From Kitasatospora sp. NBC_01246 (GTDB lineage Bacteria > Actinomycetota > Actinomycetes > Streptomycetales > Streptomycetaceae), in contig NZ_CP108484.1 in NCBI RefSeq assembly GCF_036226505.1, forward strand, positions 7,597,501 through 7,661,500: a stretch of 64,000 nucleotides of DNA, read 5' to 3'. Position 1 is the first letter of the stretch. Every line of letters begins with the position of its first letter. Shown piece after piece: positions 17,085 through 25,896 of this stretch. The notes below the pieces were generated by a model. That model saw nothing but the letters and a program-made list of their open reading frames with translations, made no database searches and was not told the DNA's origin. The position numbers and the translations under genes are program-made.

Positions 17085-17972
17085 TCAGGCGGCCTTCGGT
17101 GCGAGCACGCCGATCCGGCGGTAGAAGGCGGTGGTGCGGCTGACGATCGCGTCGTGGACCGGCCCCCGGGCCGGGTCGGCCAGCAGGCGGGTGCGGAAGG
17201 CGAACGGGTCGGGGATGCCGGCGTCCCGGTAGACGTCCACGCTGTAGAGCTGCTGGATCGAGGCGTTGATGTACTTCTCGATGTACTGCCGGGCGGCGCT
17301 CAGCTCCTGCTCGTCGCCGGCCTCGCGCAGCCGGTCCCAGAGCGCCCGGACCAGCTGGGCGCCGAACGCGATGTGCCGGGACTCGTCCTGGTGGTGGACC
17401 CGGTTGATCGCCCGGATCGTCTCCGGCAGCGCGGTGTCACCGGCCATCTTGCTGTTGAAGTGGTCCACGATCTGCTCGAAGATCAGGATCCGGCTGAACA
17501 CGATGAAGTTGTCGAACAGCGCGGAGTGCTTCTGGTCGCCGAAGCTCATCGCCCGGTTGGGGTAGAGCTTCCCGCCGTAGCGCAGGCAGAACTCGGCGAA
17601 GAACCACATGTGTTCGTTCTCCTCCCCCAGGAAGTGGTGGAAGAACGGCGTGGGGATCTCGTAGCCCGGGGCGTGGATGCGCGCCACGACCTCCTGCATC
17701 AGCTCGCGGATGCCGTGCACGTTCAGGCTGTAGAAGTTGACGCTCTCCCACTTGGCCAGCGTCAGGTACTGCTCGCGGGTGAGTTCGGCGGCCGCGTCGG
17801 TGCCGTGGACCGTCATCAGGTCCTCGCTCATCCACAGGGCGCCCTCGGGGATGCTCTCCGGCCAGTCGAAGGTCTGGTACGGGTTGTAGTACTCGTTCTC
17901 GGCGGCGGTGGTCAGGCGCTCGACGGCGGCGCTGACCTCCTCGTCCCAGATGGCGGGTGCGGTACTGCTCAT
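17085..17972 (-). CDS. AurF/CmlI-type non-haem diiron oxygenase
   Basis: 295 residues, with an AGGAG ribosome site. The full set of seven diiron ligands of p-aminobenzoate N-oxygenase AurF can be placed: Glu76 (KWESVNFY), Glu118/His121 (EENEHMWF), Glu166 (LIFEQIVD), and His193/Glu197/His200 (VHHQDESRH, H-x3-E-x2-H). Known members oxidise amines to hydroxylamine, nitroso or nitro groups, sometimes on carrier-bound substrates (CmlI in chloramphenicol). Here the probable substrate is the carrier-bound amino acid or its condensation product; this is inferred from context. Confidence 0.88.
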   Translation of the reverse strand: MSSTAPAIWDEEVSAAVERLTTAAENEYYNPYQTFDWPESIPEGALWMSEDLMTVHGTDAAAELTREQYLTLAKWESVNFYSLNVHGIRELMQEVVARIHAPGYEIPTPFFHHFLGEENEHMWFFAEFCLRYGGKLYPNRAMSFGDQKHSALFDNFIVFSRILIFEQIVDHFNSKMAGDTALPETIRAINRVHHQDESRHIAFGAQLVRALWDRLREAGDEQELSAARQYIEKYINASIQQLYSVDVYRDAGIPDPFAFRTRLLADPARGPVHDAIVSRTTAFYRRIGVLAPKAA

Positions 17973-18003
17973 GGGTGCGTGCTCCTGTGCGACGGAGGGC
18001 TTC

Positions 18004-18145
18004 TGGGGTACTTCGGGCGTACGTCGGGCGTACTTCGGCCGGGCGTACTTGGGCGAACGTCGGGCGCGCTCCGAGGTACGTGGACGTACTTCGGGCGTGA
18101 CCGGACCTACGCCGGGCGTACTTCGGCCGGGCGTACTTCGGTGGT
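18004..18145. repeat. Degenerate short repeats inside the biosynthetic operon
   Basis: Between the condensation-domain stop and the diiron oxygenase start, variants of a GGGCGTACTTCGG-type unit occur about eight times, including two near-identical runs. No coding signature is seen. It interrupts an otherwise tightly packed operon. Confidence 0.6.
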
Positions 18146-18162
18146 GGGGGAGGGAGGTCGGG

Positions 18163-19563
18163 TCAGGAGCCGGCGACCGGGAGGGTGTCCAGGCCCGGCA
18201 GGCCGGCCGCGCTCTCCACGAGCAGCCGCTCGAAGGCGCGCAGCAGGCGCTCGATCTCCGGACGGGGGATCAGCGCGGTGTCGGCCATCAGGTACAGCAG
18301 GCAGGTGTCCGGCTCGTAGGTGGTGTGCACGAAGAAGTCGGCGTCCTGGCGCTCCCAGGTGCCGATCAGCGAGACCTCGGTCTTCTCGGTGAGCGCCCGC
18401 AGCTGCTCCGCGGAGCCGTCGGTGGCCGGCAGCCGCTCCCAACGGTCGTGCAGGCGGACGTCGTTGAAGAAGGACGCGAGCCGCAGGGCGCCGCCGCTCG
18501 CCTCCCGGGCCGCGTCGATCACCCCGTCGACCACCAGCGGGTCGTACTGCGCGAAGCGGTAGGCGTTCATGCCGGCGAGGAAGGTGGCGCGGATGACCTC
18601 CTCGAAGGTCGGCCGGGCCACGTCCAGGGAGAACAGCGCGTTGGCGGTCATTGCGGCGACCAGGCGGCGGCTGCGCTCGTCGTGCCGGTTGACGGCGATC
18701 AACTGCAGGACGGCGGTGCTGTTCCCGGTGTACGCGCCGAGCAGCGCGGCCGTCCCGGCGAGCAGGACGGTACCGGTGCTGACCCCGCAGCGGTCGGCGA
18801 GCGCGCTGGCGGCCACCGCTGTGGCGGGCGAGTCCATGCGCAGCCGGACGAACCGCTCGGCGGCGTCCGTGACCGGGGAGGCCTCGCCCGCGACCGGGGG
18901 GAACCGTGTGGCCGGGAACATCGTGGGCGGCAGGCCCGCGAGGCTCCGGCGCCAGTAGTCGACCGAGGCGGCGCCGCGGGCGGCGCCCGGGCCCTCGGTC
19001 TCGAACCCCGCCTGGTCCAGCGGCTGCCAGGCCGGCGGCTCCGGGTCCTGCCCGGCGAGCAGGTCGCGCAGGTCCTGCTCGACCTGCTGCACGCCCCAGA
19101 AGTCGACGCCCAGGTGCGAGAAGACCAGCGCGACCTGGACCGGCTCGCCCTGTTCCGTCACCACGGCGCAGCGGAACGGCCACTCCTCGCGGTGCCGGAA
19201 GGGTTCGGCCGCCAGCGCCCGGGACACCTCGTCGGCGACCGTCGCGCCCTCGCCCGGCGGGGCCTCGTGGACGGGGACGGCCAGCTCGCCGGAGGCCGAC
19301 ACGTGCTGCACCGGCCCCTGCCCGGTCTGCTCGAACCGGGTGCGCAGTGCCTCATGGCGCGAGAGCAACCGGCCCAGTGCGTCTTCAATCTGATGGCGCG
19401 TCAGACCAGGTGGTGCGGACACGACCCGGGGGATGTTGTAGTAGTGGGCGCCTTCGTCGAGCCACTGGATGGACTTCCAGATGGCGCGCTGACCCCAGGT
19501 CATCGGGGCGCTCCCGGTCCGGTCCCCGTGGAACCGGAGGGAGCCGACACGACGTTGTTCCAT
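18163..19563 (-). CDS. Free-standing NRPS condensation-domain protein
   Basis: 466 residues matching one condensation domain with no adenylation or carrier domain attached. The active-site motif reads SHLGVDF (residues 149-155) in place of HHxxxDG; the catalytic second His (His150) and the Asp (Asp154) remain, while the first His is Ser and the final Gly is Phe. C2-C5-like segments such as ALRTRFEQT and ANALFSLDV are visible. It is the first gene of the operon. It could join the carrier-bound aminoacyl group to an amine or alcohol, forming an amide or ester. Confidence 0.87.
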   Translation of the reverse strand: MEQRRVGSLRFHGDRTGSAPMTWGQRAIWKSIQWLDEGAHYYNIPRVVSAPPGLTRHQIEDALGRLLSRHEALRTRFEQTGQGPVQHVSASGELAVPVHEAPPGEGATVADEVSRALAAEPFRHREEWPFRCAVVTEQGEPVQVALVFSHLGVDFWGVQQVEQDLRDLLAGQDPEPPAWQPLDQAGFETEGPGAARGAASVDYWRRSLAGLPPTMFPATRFPPVAGEASPVTDAAERFVRLRMDSPATAVAASALADRCGVSTGTVLLAGTAALLGAYTGNSTAVLQLIAVNRHDERSRRLVAAMTANALFSLDVARPTFEEVIRATFLAGMNAYRFAQYDPLVVDGVIDAAREASGGALRLASFFNDVRLHDRWERLPATDGSAEQLRALTEKTEVSLIGTWERQDADFFVHTTYEPDTCLLYLMADTALIPRPEIERLLRAFERLLVESAAGLPGLDTLPVAGS

Positions 19564-20112
19564 GCCTATGCCTCTCGGGGCTGCGCCGCGTCAGCGGCGC
19601 GGTCGGTTGACGGCGTGGTGCGGTGCGGTGATGCGGTGGGGCTGCCGCGTCCTCGGCCGGGCGCCACGGCAGTGGGGCGCCTCGGGGGTGCGGTGCATCG
19701 CTCGGGGACGTGCGGGCGGGCCCGGTCGACCGCCGTACGCGGCCGGCCCGGCGGAACGCGAGGCGGGAGCGGTGCGGCGGTCGACCGGCAGTCGCGGGGA
19801 CGGTGCGGCGTGAAGTCCGGTGGAGGGTGGGACGCCGCGGAGGGTGGGGCTGGCTGTGGGCCTCGCCCTCGGTCCGGCTTCCAGAGGTGCGGGGCCACCG
19901 ATCGGGCGGCGGCCCACGTCGACCCCGGTCCGAGGTGAAGGACGGAGACACCGACCCGGCCGGCCGGTTTGCTCCCTTCCGCTTCGGACCCTAGCGACCA
20001 CCGCTTCGGGTTGTCCAGCACCTTCCGGCGGCCCGCGCCGCCCCTCGGCCGGGCGGGCCGAACCACCCGGCCCGCCCGGAACCGGCAGTTCCACGAATTC
20101 CTTGACGTGACC

Positions 20113-20128
20113 ACTGGTCTAGTCCAAG
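20113..20128. promoter_or_regulatory. Candidate DasR-responsive element (dre)
   Basis: Matches the 16-bp streptomycete dre consensus (palindrome around TGGTCTAGACCA) at about 13 of 16 positions; the core reads TGGTCTAGTCCA (20115-20126). A TTGACG hexamer lies just upstream (20102-20107). DasR is the GntR-family regulator that responds to amino-sugar phosphates and represses chitin and antibiotic genes. Placement between the two operons of the putative cluster supports a regulatory role. Confidence 0.6.
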
Positions 20129-20399
20129 CTGATCGCGGCGCACGATCATGAGCAGCAGCGGAACAAAATCGGTTGTCACCCACGCCCGCCGCTCCGCCGA
20201 CCGCCCGGGTACCCCGTGGCTCCTGCTCGCGCCGAACCGCACAGCCGCCGGTCCTGCTTCGGGGTGTCTTCCAGCACCGGTACGAACGACCGCGGTCGAC
20301 GACGTGTCACGCGTCCGCTCCCTTCCTCGCCGGCCCGGCAGTCCGCCGGTTCCGCCCGTCCGTCCTTCCGGTCCACGTCCTGTCGTTCGCCCGGCTCAT

Positions 20400-20463
20400 C
20401 GTTCGCCCTGCACGTCGTTCACCCGGCTCGTCATTCGCCCTGCACGTCGTTCACCCGGCTCGT
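20400..20463. repeat. Two tandem 32-bp repeats
   Basis: Units 20400-20431 and 20432-20463 differ at one base, and a shortened third copy precedes them (about 20382-20399). They end 62 bp before the exporter start codon. Function unknown. Confidence 0.75.
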
Positions 20464-20525
20464 CGGGCCGGTGCCTCACCGGTCCGCCGGCTTCGTCAGC
20501 ACACTTGTCCACGGGGGTTTTCAAG

Positions 20526-22541
20526 GTGTCGTCATCCGTTCCGTCTGCCGACGCCGGCTGGCTCGGCAGCCGCGTCAGGCGCTGGCGCGCCGTCGTCGAG
20601 CTGCTGCGCCATGCCGGCGCCGGCCTGCTCGTGTCGGGCGCCGTGGTCCACCTCGTGGTCGGGCTGCTGCCGATCGCGTTCATCGCCTGGACCAGCCGGG
20701 TCATCGCGGACATCCCGGCCGCCGCGGCGGCCGGGGGCACCACGGGAGCGGACTGGAAGAAGGTCGCCGCGGCGCTCGGCATCGCCGTCGGGGCGTTCGT
20801 GCTGCAGCAGTTGCTGACCCCGTTCCAGACCGTGGTCAGCGAGGTGGTCACCCGCCGGGTGGACGGCGCCTGCATCGGCCGGCTGATGGACGGCGCGCTG
20901 AACGACCTGCCCGCGGCGGAGCTGGAGCGGCAGGACGTGCTCGACCTGCTCTCGGACGCCCGCAGCGCCTTCGACCGGGCCCGGCCCACCCCGGGCGACG
21001 CCGCCGCCGGAGCCCTGGCGCTGATCGCCCGCTACGCCCAACTGGCGGGCGCCGCCGTGATGGTGGCGGTCACGCTGGGTGTCCTCCCCGGGGTCATGGT
21101 GGCCCTCACCGCCCTGGTCATCCGCTTCGGCCAGCGCGGCTCGCTGGGCCGCTTCGCCACCCTGCTGGGCTCGCTGGCCGGCCCGCGCCGCCGGGTCGGC
21201 TATCTGCGGCGGGCCGCCGGCGGGCCCGAACTCGCCAAGGAGACGCGGATGCTGGGGCTGTTGCCCTGGCTGCTCGGCCGTCACGAGCGGGAGGCCCGCG
21301 AATACCTCGAACCGCTCTGGACCGGGCGCCGCCGGCTGCTCTTCTGGCCCTTCGTCGGCCTCGCGGTGGTCGGTCTGCTCGGCGGCGGCACCGCGCTCGT
21401 GGTCCTGGCCCGCAGCGGGGTCGACGGCACGCTGTCGCTGCTCCAGCTCTCGGTGGCGCTCCAGGCCGTGCTGATCCCGATGCGCTTCGGTGTCTACTTC
21501 CCGGAGAGCGACGTCCAGACCCAGTACGGGCTGGCGGCCTACGACTCCCTGGTCCGCTTCGAGGCCCTGGCCCGCGCCCGCGTGCCCGCGCGGCCCGGCG
21601 TCGGCCCCGCGTCGGACTCCGCCGCCGGGACCTCGCCCGCCGGGACCTCGCCCGCCGGTATGTCGCCCACCGGGGCCTCGCCCGCGATCGACGGTCCGAT
21701 CCGCTTCGAGAACGTCGCCTTCCGCTACCAGGAGGACGGCCCCGACGTGCTGCGTGGGCTGGAGCTGGAGCTGCGGCCGGGCCGATCGACCGCGATCGTC
21801 GGCCTCAACGGCTCCGGCAAGACCACCCTGGTCAAGCTGCTGGCCGGGCTCCACGAGCCGACCGAGGGCCGGGTCACCGCCGGCGGCACCGACCTCGCCG
21901 GGCTGCCCGCCGAGGCGTGGCAGCGCCGGATCGCCGTCATCTTCCAGGACTTCACGCGCTACCAGCTCACCGCCGCGGAGAACATCGGGATGGGCCGGCC
22001 GGAGCTGCTCGGCGACCGCGAGGCACTGCTCGCCGCCGCCGAACGGGCCGGAGCGGCCGAGATCGTCGCGCGGCTCCCGAAGGGCCTGGACACCGTCCTG
22101 TCCACCCAGTACGAGGGCGGCAGCGACCTCTCCGGTGGGCAGTGGCAGCGCATCGCGCTGTCCCGCGCCCTGCTCGCGGTGGACGCCGGCGCCTCGCTGC
22201 TGATCCTCGACGAGCCCACCGCGCAGCTCGACGTGCGGGCCGAAGCGGCCTTCTTCGACCGCTTCCTGGAGATGACCGAGGGCATCACCAGCGTGATCAT
22301 CGCCCACCGGTTCTCCAGCGTGCGCCGCGCGGACCGGATCGTCGTGCTGGCCGACGGCGGCGTGGCGGAGAGCGGCACCCACGAGCAGCTGATGGAACTC
22401 GACGGCCGCTACGCCGAGCTGTTCAGGATCCAGGCGGAGCGGTTCGCGCGCGACGAGGAATCCGGCGACGGCCCGACCGACGCGCAGGACCCGGACGGAC
22501 AGGAAGAGGACCGCACCATGCGCCCGGTGGGTGCCCGATGA
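20526..22541 (+). CDS. ABC exporter half-transporter 1 (TMD-NBD)
   Basis: 671 residues from the GTG at 20526. A six-helix membrane domain (about 35-340) is followed by a linker holding four degenerate five-residue repeats of the type AGTSP, then a complete ATPase: Walker A GLNGSGKTT, signature LSGGQWQR, Walker B LLILDEPTA and H-loop AHRFSS. The frame is open further upstream but that part is not protein-like. It overlaps the next half-transporter gene by 4 bp, so the two probably form a heterodimer. Likely role: export of the product of the adjacent cluster. Confidence 0.92.
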   Translation: MSSSVPSADAGWLGSRVRRWRAVVELLRHAGAGLLVSGAVVHLVVGLLPIAFIAWTSRVIADIPAAAAAGGTTGADWKKVAAALGIAVGAFVLQQLLTPFQTVVSEVVTRRVDGACIGRLMDGALNDLPAAELERQDVLDLLSDARSAFDRARPTPGDAAAGALALIARYAQLAGAAVMVAVTLGVLPGVMVALTALVIRFGQRGSLGRFATLLGSLAGPRRRVGYLRRAAGGPELAKETRMLGLLPWLLGRHEREAREYLEPLWTGRRRLLFWPFVGLAVVGLLGGGTALVVLARSGVDGTLSLLQLSVALQAVLIPMRFGVYFPESDVQTQYGLAAYDSLVRFEALARARVPARPGVGPASDSAAGTSPAGTSPAGMSPTGASPAIDGPIRFENVAFRYQEDGPDVLRGLELELRPGRSTAIVGLNGSGKTTLVKLLAGLHEPTEGRVTAGGTDLAGLPAEAWQRRIAVIFQDFTRYQLTAAENIGMGRPELLGDREALLAAAERAGAAEIVARLPKGLDTVLSTQYEGGSDLSGGQWQRIALSRALLAVDAGASLLILDEPTAQLDVRAEAAFFDRFLEMTEGITSVIIAHRFSSVRRADRIVVLADGGVAESGTHEQLMELDGRYAELFRIQAERFARDEESGDGPTDAQDPDGQEEDRTMRPVGAR

Positions 22542-24319
22542 CCACACTGTTCCACGCCGTGCGCCGGCTGCTGAGGCTCGCCGTGCACTGCGACTCCCGC
22601 CGGCTGACCCACGCCGTTCTGCTGATGACCGTCGGCTACCTGGCCACACCGCTGATCGCGGTCAGCCTCAAGGAGCTGACCACGGCCGCCATCGACGGCA
22701 CCGGCTCGGCCGCCACCTGGCTGGCGCTGACCACGGCGCTCCTGCTGGTCGTCGAACTGACGATGAATCACTTCGCCCACCTCTCCTACTTCGAGCTGGG
22801 TGAGCTGGAGGAGCTCAGCCTGCAGGCCGAGGTGATCTCGATCGCCCACGGCGACCGCGGCCTGGAGAAGCTGGACCGCGCTGACGTCGCCGACGCCCTG
22901 ACCCTGATCCGCGAGGAGCTGCCGCGCACCCGCGCCGCGCTCGAAGCCGTCCTCCAACTCGGCGGCCTGGGGCTTCAGATGGCCGTCACCGCCGTCCTGC
23001 TCGGACTGCTCAACCCGTGGCTGCTGCTGCTCCCGCTGTTCGCCGTGGTGCCCGTGCTGGTCGGCAACCGGGCCCAACTCCTGGTCGATCGGGGCAAGGA
23101 GGCCACCGCGCCGGAGAACCGGCTGGGCCGGCACCTGCTCGAACTCGCCACCACCCACGCCTCCGTGAAGGAGGTGCGGCTGTCCGGCGCCGCGTCGGTG
23201 CTCATCGAGCGCCACGGCCGCGACTGGCGGCGCGCCACCGGCACTCTGGCCCGCGCCCACGCCAAGGCCGGACTGCTGCGCGCGATAGGGCAGTTGGCCT
23301 TCGCCGCCGCGTACGGTGGTGCGATCTACCTGGTTGCCCGGCAGACCGTGAACAGCGGCGCCGGCGCCGGCATCGGCGACGTCATCCTGGTCATCACGCT
23401 GGCCGCGCAGGTCAGCCTGCAGGTCTCCAGCGCGCTCACGCTGCTCTCGGTGCTCCAGGGCGCCGGCCGCACCCTGCAGCGGCTGGACGGGCTCCGCGAG
23501 CCGCGCCGGGAGGAGGCGGCGGGCGGCGCCGTCCCCGAGGCCATGACGGCCGGCATCCGCCTGGAGGGCGTCACCTTCCGGTACCCCGGCCAGCAGCGGG
23601 CCGTCCTGGACGACGTCACCCTGGACATCCCGGCCGGCGCGGCGCTCGCCGTGGTCGGCGAGAACGGCGCCGGCAAGAGCACCCTGGTCAAGCTGCTGTG
23701 CGGGCTCTACCGGCCCACCTCCGGCCGGATCCTGATCGACGGCGTCGACCTGGAGGAGTGCGACCCGCAGCTCTGGCAGCGCCGGGTGGCCACGCTGTTC
23801 CAGGACTTCGCCCGGCTGGAGCTGAGGCTGCGGGACAACGTGGGCATCGGGGACCTGGAGCGGCTGGACGACGACGCGGCGCTCACCCGGGTTCTGGAGA
23901 GCGCCGACTGCGGCCCGGCGCTGGCCCGGGTCGACGGCGACCTCGACGGGCTGCTCGGCCGCGGCTACGGCGACGGGGCCGAACTCTCCGGCGGCCAGTG
24001 GCAGAAGCTCGGCCTGGCCCGGGCCCTGCTGCGCCGCCGCCCGCTGCTGGTGGCGCTCGACGAACCGGCCTCCGCCCTGGACGCCACCGCCGAGCACGCG
24101 CTGTTCGAGCACTTCGCCGACCTCGCGGCCCAGGCCCGGGCGGACACCGGAGCGGTCACCCTGCTGGTGTCGCACCGCTTCTCGACGGTGCGGATGGCGG
24201 ACCTGATCGTGGTGTTGGAGGGCGGCCGGGTCTCGCAGGTCGGCAGCCATGCCGAACTCGCCGCCGCGGAGGGCCTGTACGCGGAGCTCTACCGTCTGCA
24301 GGCCCGCGTCTACCGCTGA
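22538..24319 (+). CDS. ABC exporter half-transporter 2 (TMD-NBD)
   Basis: 593 residues, ATG overlapping the previous stop (ATGA). The membrane domain lies in about the first 320 residues. The ATPase has Walker A GENGAGKST, signature LSGGQWQKL, Walker B LVALDEPAS and H-loop SHRFST. In Walker B the catalytic Glu is present. It is the partner of half-transporter 1. Its last codons lie within the first unit of a 34-bp tandem repeat. Confidence 0.93.
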   Translation: MTTLFHAVRRLLRLAVHCDSRRLTHAVLLMTVGYLATPLIAVSLKELTTAAIDGTGSAATWLALTTALLLVVELTMNHFAHLSYFELGELEELSLQAEVISIAHGDRGLEKLDRADVADALTLIREELPRTRAALEAVLQLGGLGLQMAVTAVLLGLLNPWLLLLPLFAVVPVLVGNRAQLLVDRGKEATAPENRLGRHLLELATTHASVKEVRLSGAASVLIERHGRDWRRATGTLARAHAKAGLLRAIGQLAFAAAYGGAIYLVARQTVNSGAGAGIGDVILVITLAAQVSLQVSSALTLLSVLQGAGRTLQRLDGLREPRREEAAGGAVPEAMTAGIRLEGVTFRYPGQQRAVLDDVTLDIPAGAALAVVGENGAGKSTLVKLLCGLYRPTSGRILIDGVDLEECDPQLWQRRVATLFQDFARLELRLRDNVGIGDLERLDDDAALTRVLESADCGPALARVDGDLDGLLGRGYGDGAELSGGQWQKLGLARALLRRRPLLVALDEPASALDATAEHALFEHFADLAAQARADTGAVTLLVSHRFSTVRMADLIVVLEGGRVSQVGSHAELAAAEGLYAELYRLQARVYR

Positions 24320-24457
24320 GTTCTGCCGTCGGCGGGTCCGCGTTCGCCGCTGGGCTCTGCCGTCGGTGGGTCCGCGTCTACCGCTGAGCTCTGCCGTCGG
24401 TGGGTCCGCGTTCGCCGCTGGGCTCTGCCGTCGGTGGGTCCGCGTTCGCCGCTGGGC
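24305..24457. repeat. 34-bp tandem repeat (4.5 copies) at the 3' end of the ABC exporter gene
   Basis: Units begin at 24305, 24339, 24373, 24407 and 24441 (the last partial). The first unit includes the final five codons and stop of the exporter gene; unit 3 repeats that coding end almost exactly, including the stop. The array seems to have grown by duplication of the gene's 3' end. Confidence 0.9.
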
Positions 24458-24477
24458 CGACGGCCCGGTCCCGCCCC

Positions 24478-24528
24478 CTTCGCCGGGGCCGGGGCCGGAC
24501 CGGGACCGGACCGGCCCCGGCGGCGAAG
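24478..24528 (+). terminator. Terminator-like hairpin after ABC exporter operon
   Basis: Arms of 15 bp (24478-24492 and 24511-24528) pair with a single 3-nt bulge, around an 18-nt loop. It lies between the tandem repeat and the MFS gene. Confidence 0.6.
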
Positions 24529-24639
24529 TGGCCCACTCCTGTGCCACACCACTGGCCCTGTCGGCCGGTCCACCCGCTCCCTAGCATTGATCCTGTCAGT
24601 GCGACCGAGCGGCCGACGGCCGCCCGACCCGGGAGAGCT

Positions 24640-25896
24640 GTGTCGATTCGATCCGTCCCACCGGCAGGGGCCCGGCGGACCCTCGCCGCCGCCCAGTTGA
24701 TCAGCTCGATCGGCGACGGCGCGTACTTCACCTGCTCGGCGCTGTACTTCACCCACGTCGTCGGCCTCTCGCCCGCCCGGCTCGGCCTCGGCCTGGCCGT
24801 CGCCTGGGCGATCGGCTCGCTGGCGGGAGTCCCGCTCGGCCACCTCGCCGACCGGCGCGGGGCGCGGGGCACGGCGGTGCTGCTGGCCCTGGCCACCGGT
24901 GCGGCCGTCGCCTCCTTCCTGGTCGTCCACTCCTTCGCGGCGTTCCTGCTCGCCGCCTCCGTGTACGCCACGACGCAGTCCGGGCTCACGGCCGCGCGCC
25001 AGGCGCTGGTCGGCGGCCTCGTTCCGCGCGAGGAGCGCACCGAACTGCTCGCCCGGCTGCAGTCCACCCTCAACGCGGGACTGGCGCTCGGCGCGGCCCT
25101 CGGTGGCGTCGTCCTGACCGTCGGCACGCGGACGGCCTTCCTCGCCGCCTTCCTGGTGACCGCGCTGGGCTTCCTGGGCGCCGGACTGACGCTGCTGCGA
25201 CTGCCCGCGGTGGCGCCCGGCCGGGACCGGACCGGCGCCGCGCCCCGGCTGGAGGTGCTCTCGGACCGGCCGTTCGCGGTGGTGACCCTGCTCAACACCG
25301 TCCTGCTGCTGCGGATGCCCCTGCTCAGCCTGGTGATCCCGCTCTGGATCGCCGAACGGGCGCCAGGGCTCGGCTGGTTGGGATCGGGCCTGTTCGTCCT
25401 CAACACGGTCGGGGTGATGCTCTTCCAGGTGCGGGTGGCCCGCCGGGTCACCGGACTGCGGACCGCCTCGCGGGCCGTGCGCGAGGCCGGCGTCGTGCTG
25501 CTCGTCTCCTGCGTGGTCTTCGCCGTGGCCGCCGCCGCGGGCCTGCCGCCCTGGGCGCTGGGCGGGCTGCTGGTCGCCGCCGCGGCGCTCCAGGTGGCCG
25601 GTGAGCTGCGGCAGTCGGCCGGCTCCTGGCAGATCGCCTTCGACCTGGCGCCGGCCCATCAGACCGGCCAGTACCAGGGGTTCTTCGGCTCGGGTGTGGC
25701 CGTGGCACGCACGGTCGGGCCGCTGCTGCTCACCACGCTGCTGCTGAGCTGGGGCACGCCGGGCTGGCTGCTGCTGGGCGCACTGTTCGCGGCGGCCGGC
25801 TGGGCGATGGGGCCGGCGGTGCGTTGGGCGGAGCGCCGCCGCCCGGGAGCGGTGGCGGCGCCACCGGCGGCGCGGGCGCTACCCGCGCGAATCTGA
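24640..25896 (+). CDS. MFS transporter
   Basis: 418 residues with about 12 membrane segments. The MFS loop 2-3 motif appears as GHLADRRGARGTAVLL. The GTG at 24640 (SIRSVPPAG...) follows a GGGAGAG sequence, although the spacing is short; the frame is open upstream but without sequence support. It follows the ABC exporter operon on the same strand and may be a second efflux route for the cluster product. Confidence 0.85.
   Translation: MSIRSVPPAGARRTLAAAQLISSIGDGAYFTCSALYFTHVVGLSPARLGLGLAVAWAIGSLAGVPLGHLADRRGARGTAVLLALATGAAVASFLVVHSFAAFLLAASVYATTQSGLTAARQALVGGLVPREERTELLARLQSTLNAGLALGAALGGVVLTVGTRTAFLAAFLVTALGFLGAGLTLLRLPAVAPGRDRTGAAPRLEVLSDRPFAVVTLLNTVLLLRMPLLSLVIPLWIAERAPGLGWLGSGLFVLNTVGVMLFQVRVARRVTGLRTASRAVREAGVVLLVSCVVFAVAAAAGLPPWALGGLLVAAAALQVAGELRQSAGSWQIAFDLAPAHQTGQYQGFFGSGVAVARTVGPLLLTTLLLSWGTPGWLLLGALFAAAGWAMGPAVRWAERRRPGAVAAPPAARALPARI

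Larger units (their letters stand above)
19564..20525. other. Long divergent intergenic region
   Basis: About 960 bp between the start of the minus-strand biosynthetic operon and the plus-strand ABC exporter operon. It should hold both promoters. I see a DasR-like operator at 20113-20128 and two tandem 32-bp repeats at 20400-20463. Several open frames cross the region but have skewed, arginine/proline-rich compositions and no family features, so I call no gene. Confidence 0.6.

Noticed and set aside
18004..18145. CRISPR array
   Set aside because: Units are degenerate, about 10-16 bp, without uniform spacers, and no cas genes are nearby.
20148..20525. 126-codon N-terminal extension of ABC half-transporter 1
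   Set aside because: It is rich in Ser/Arg/Pro, contains tandem DNA repeats and precedes a GTG that gives the normal family start.
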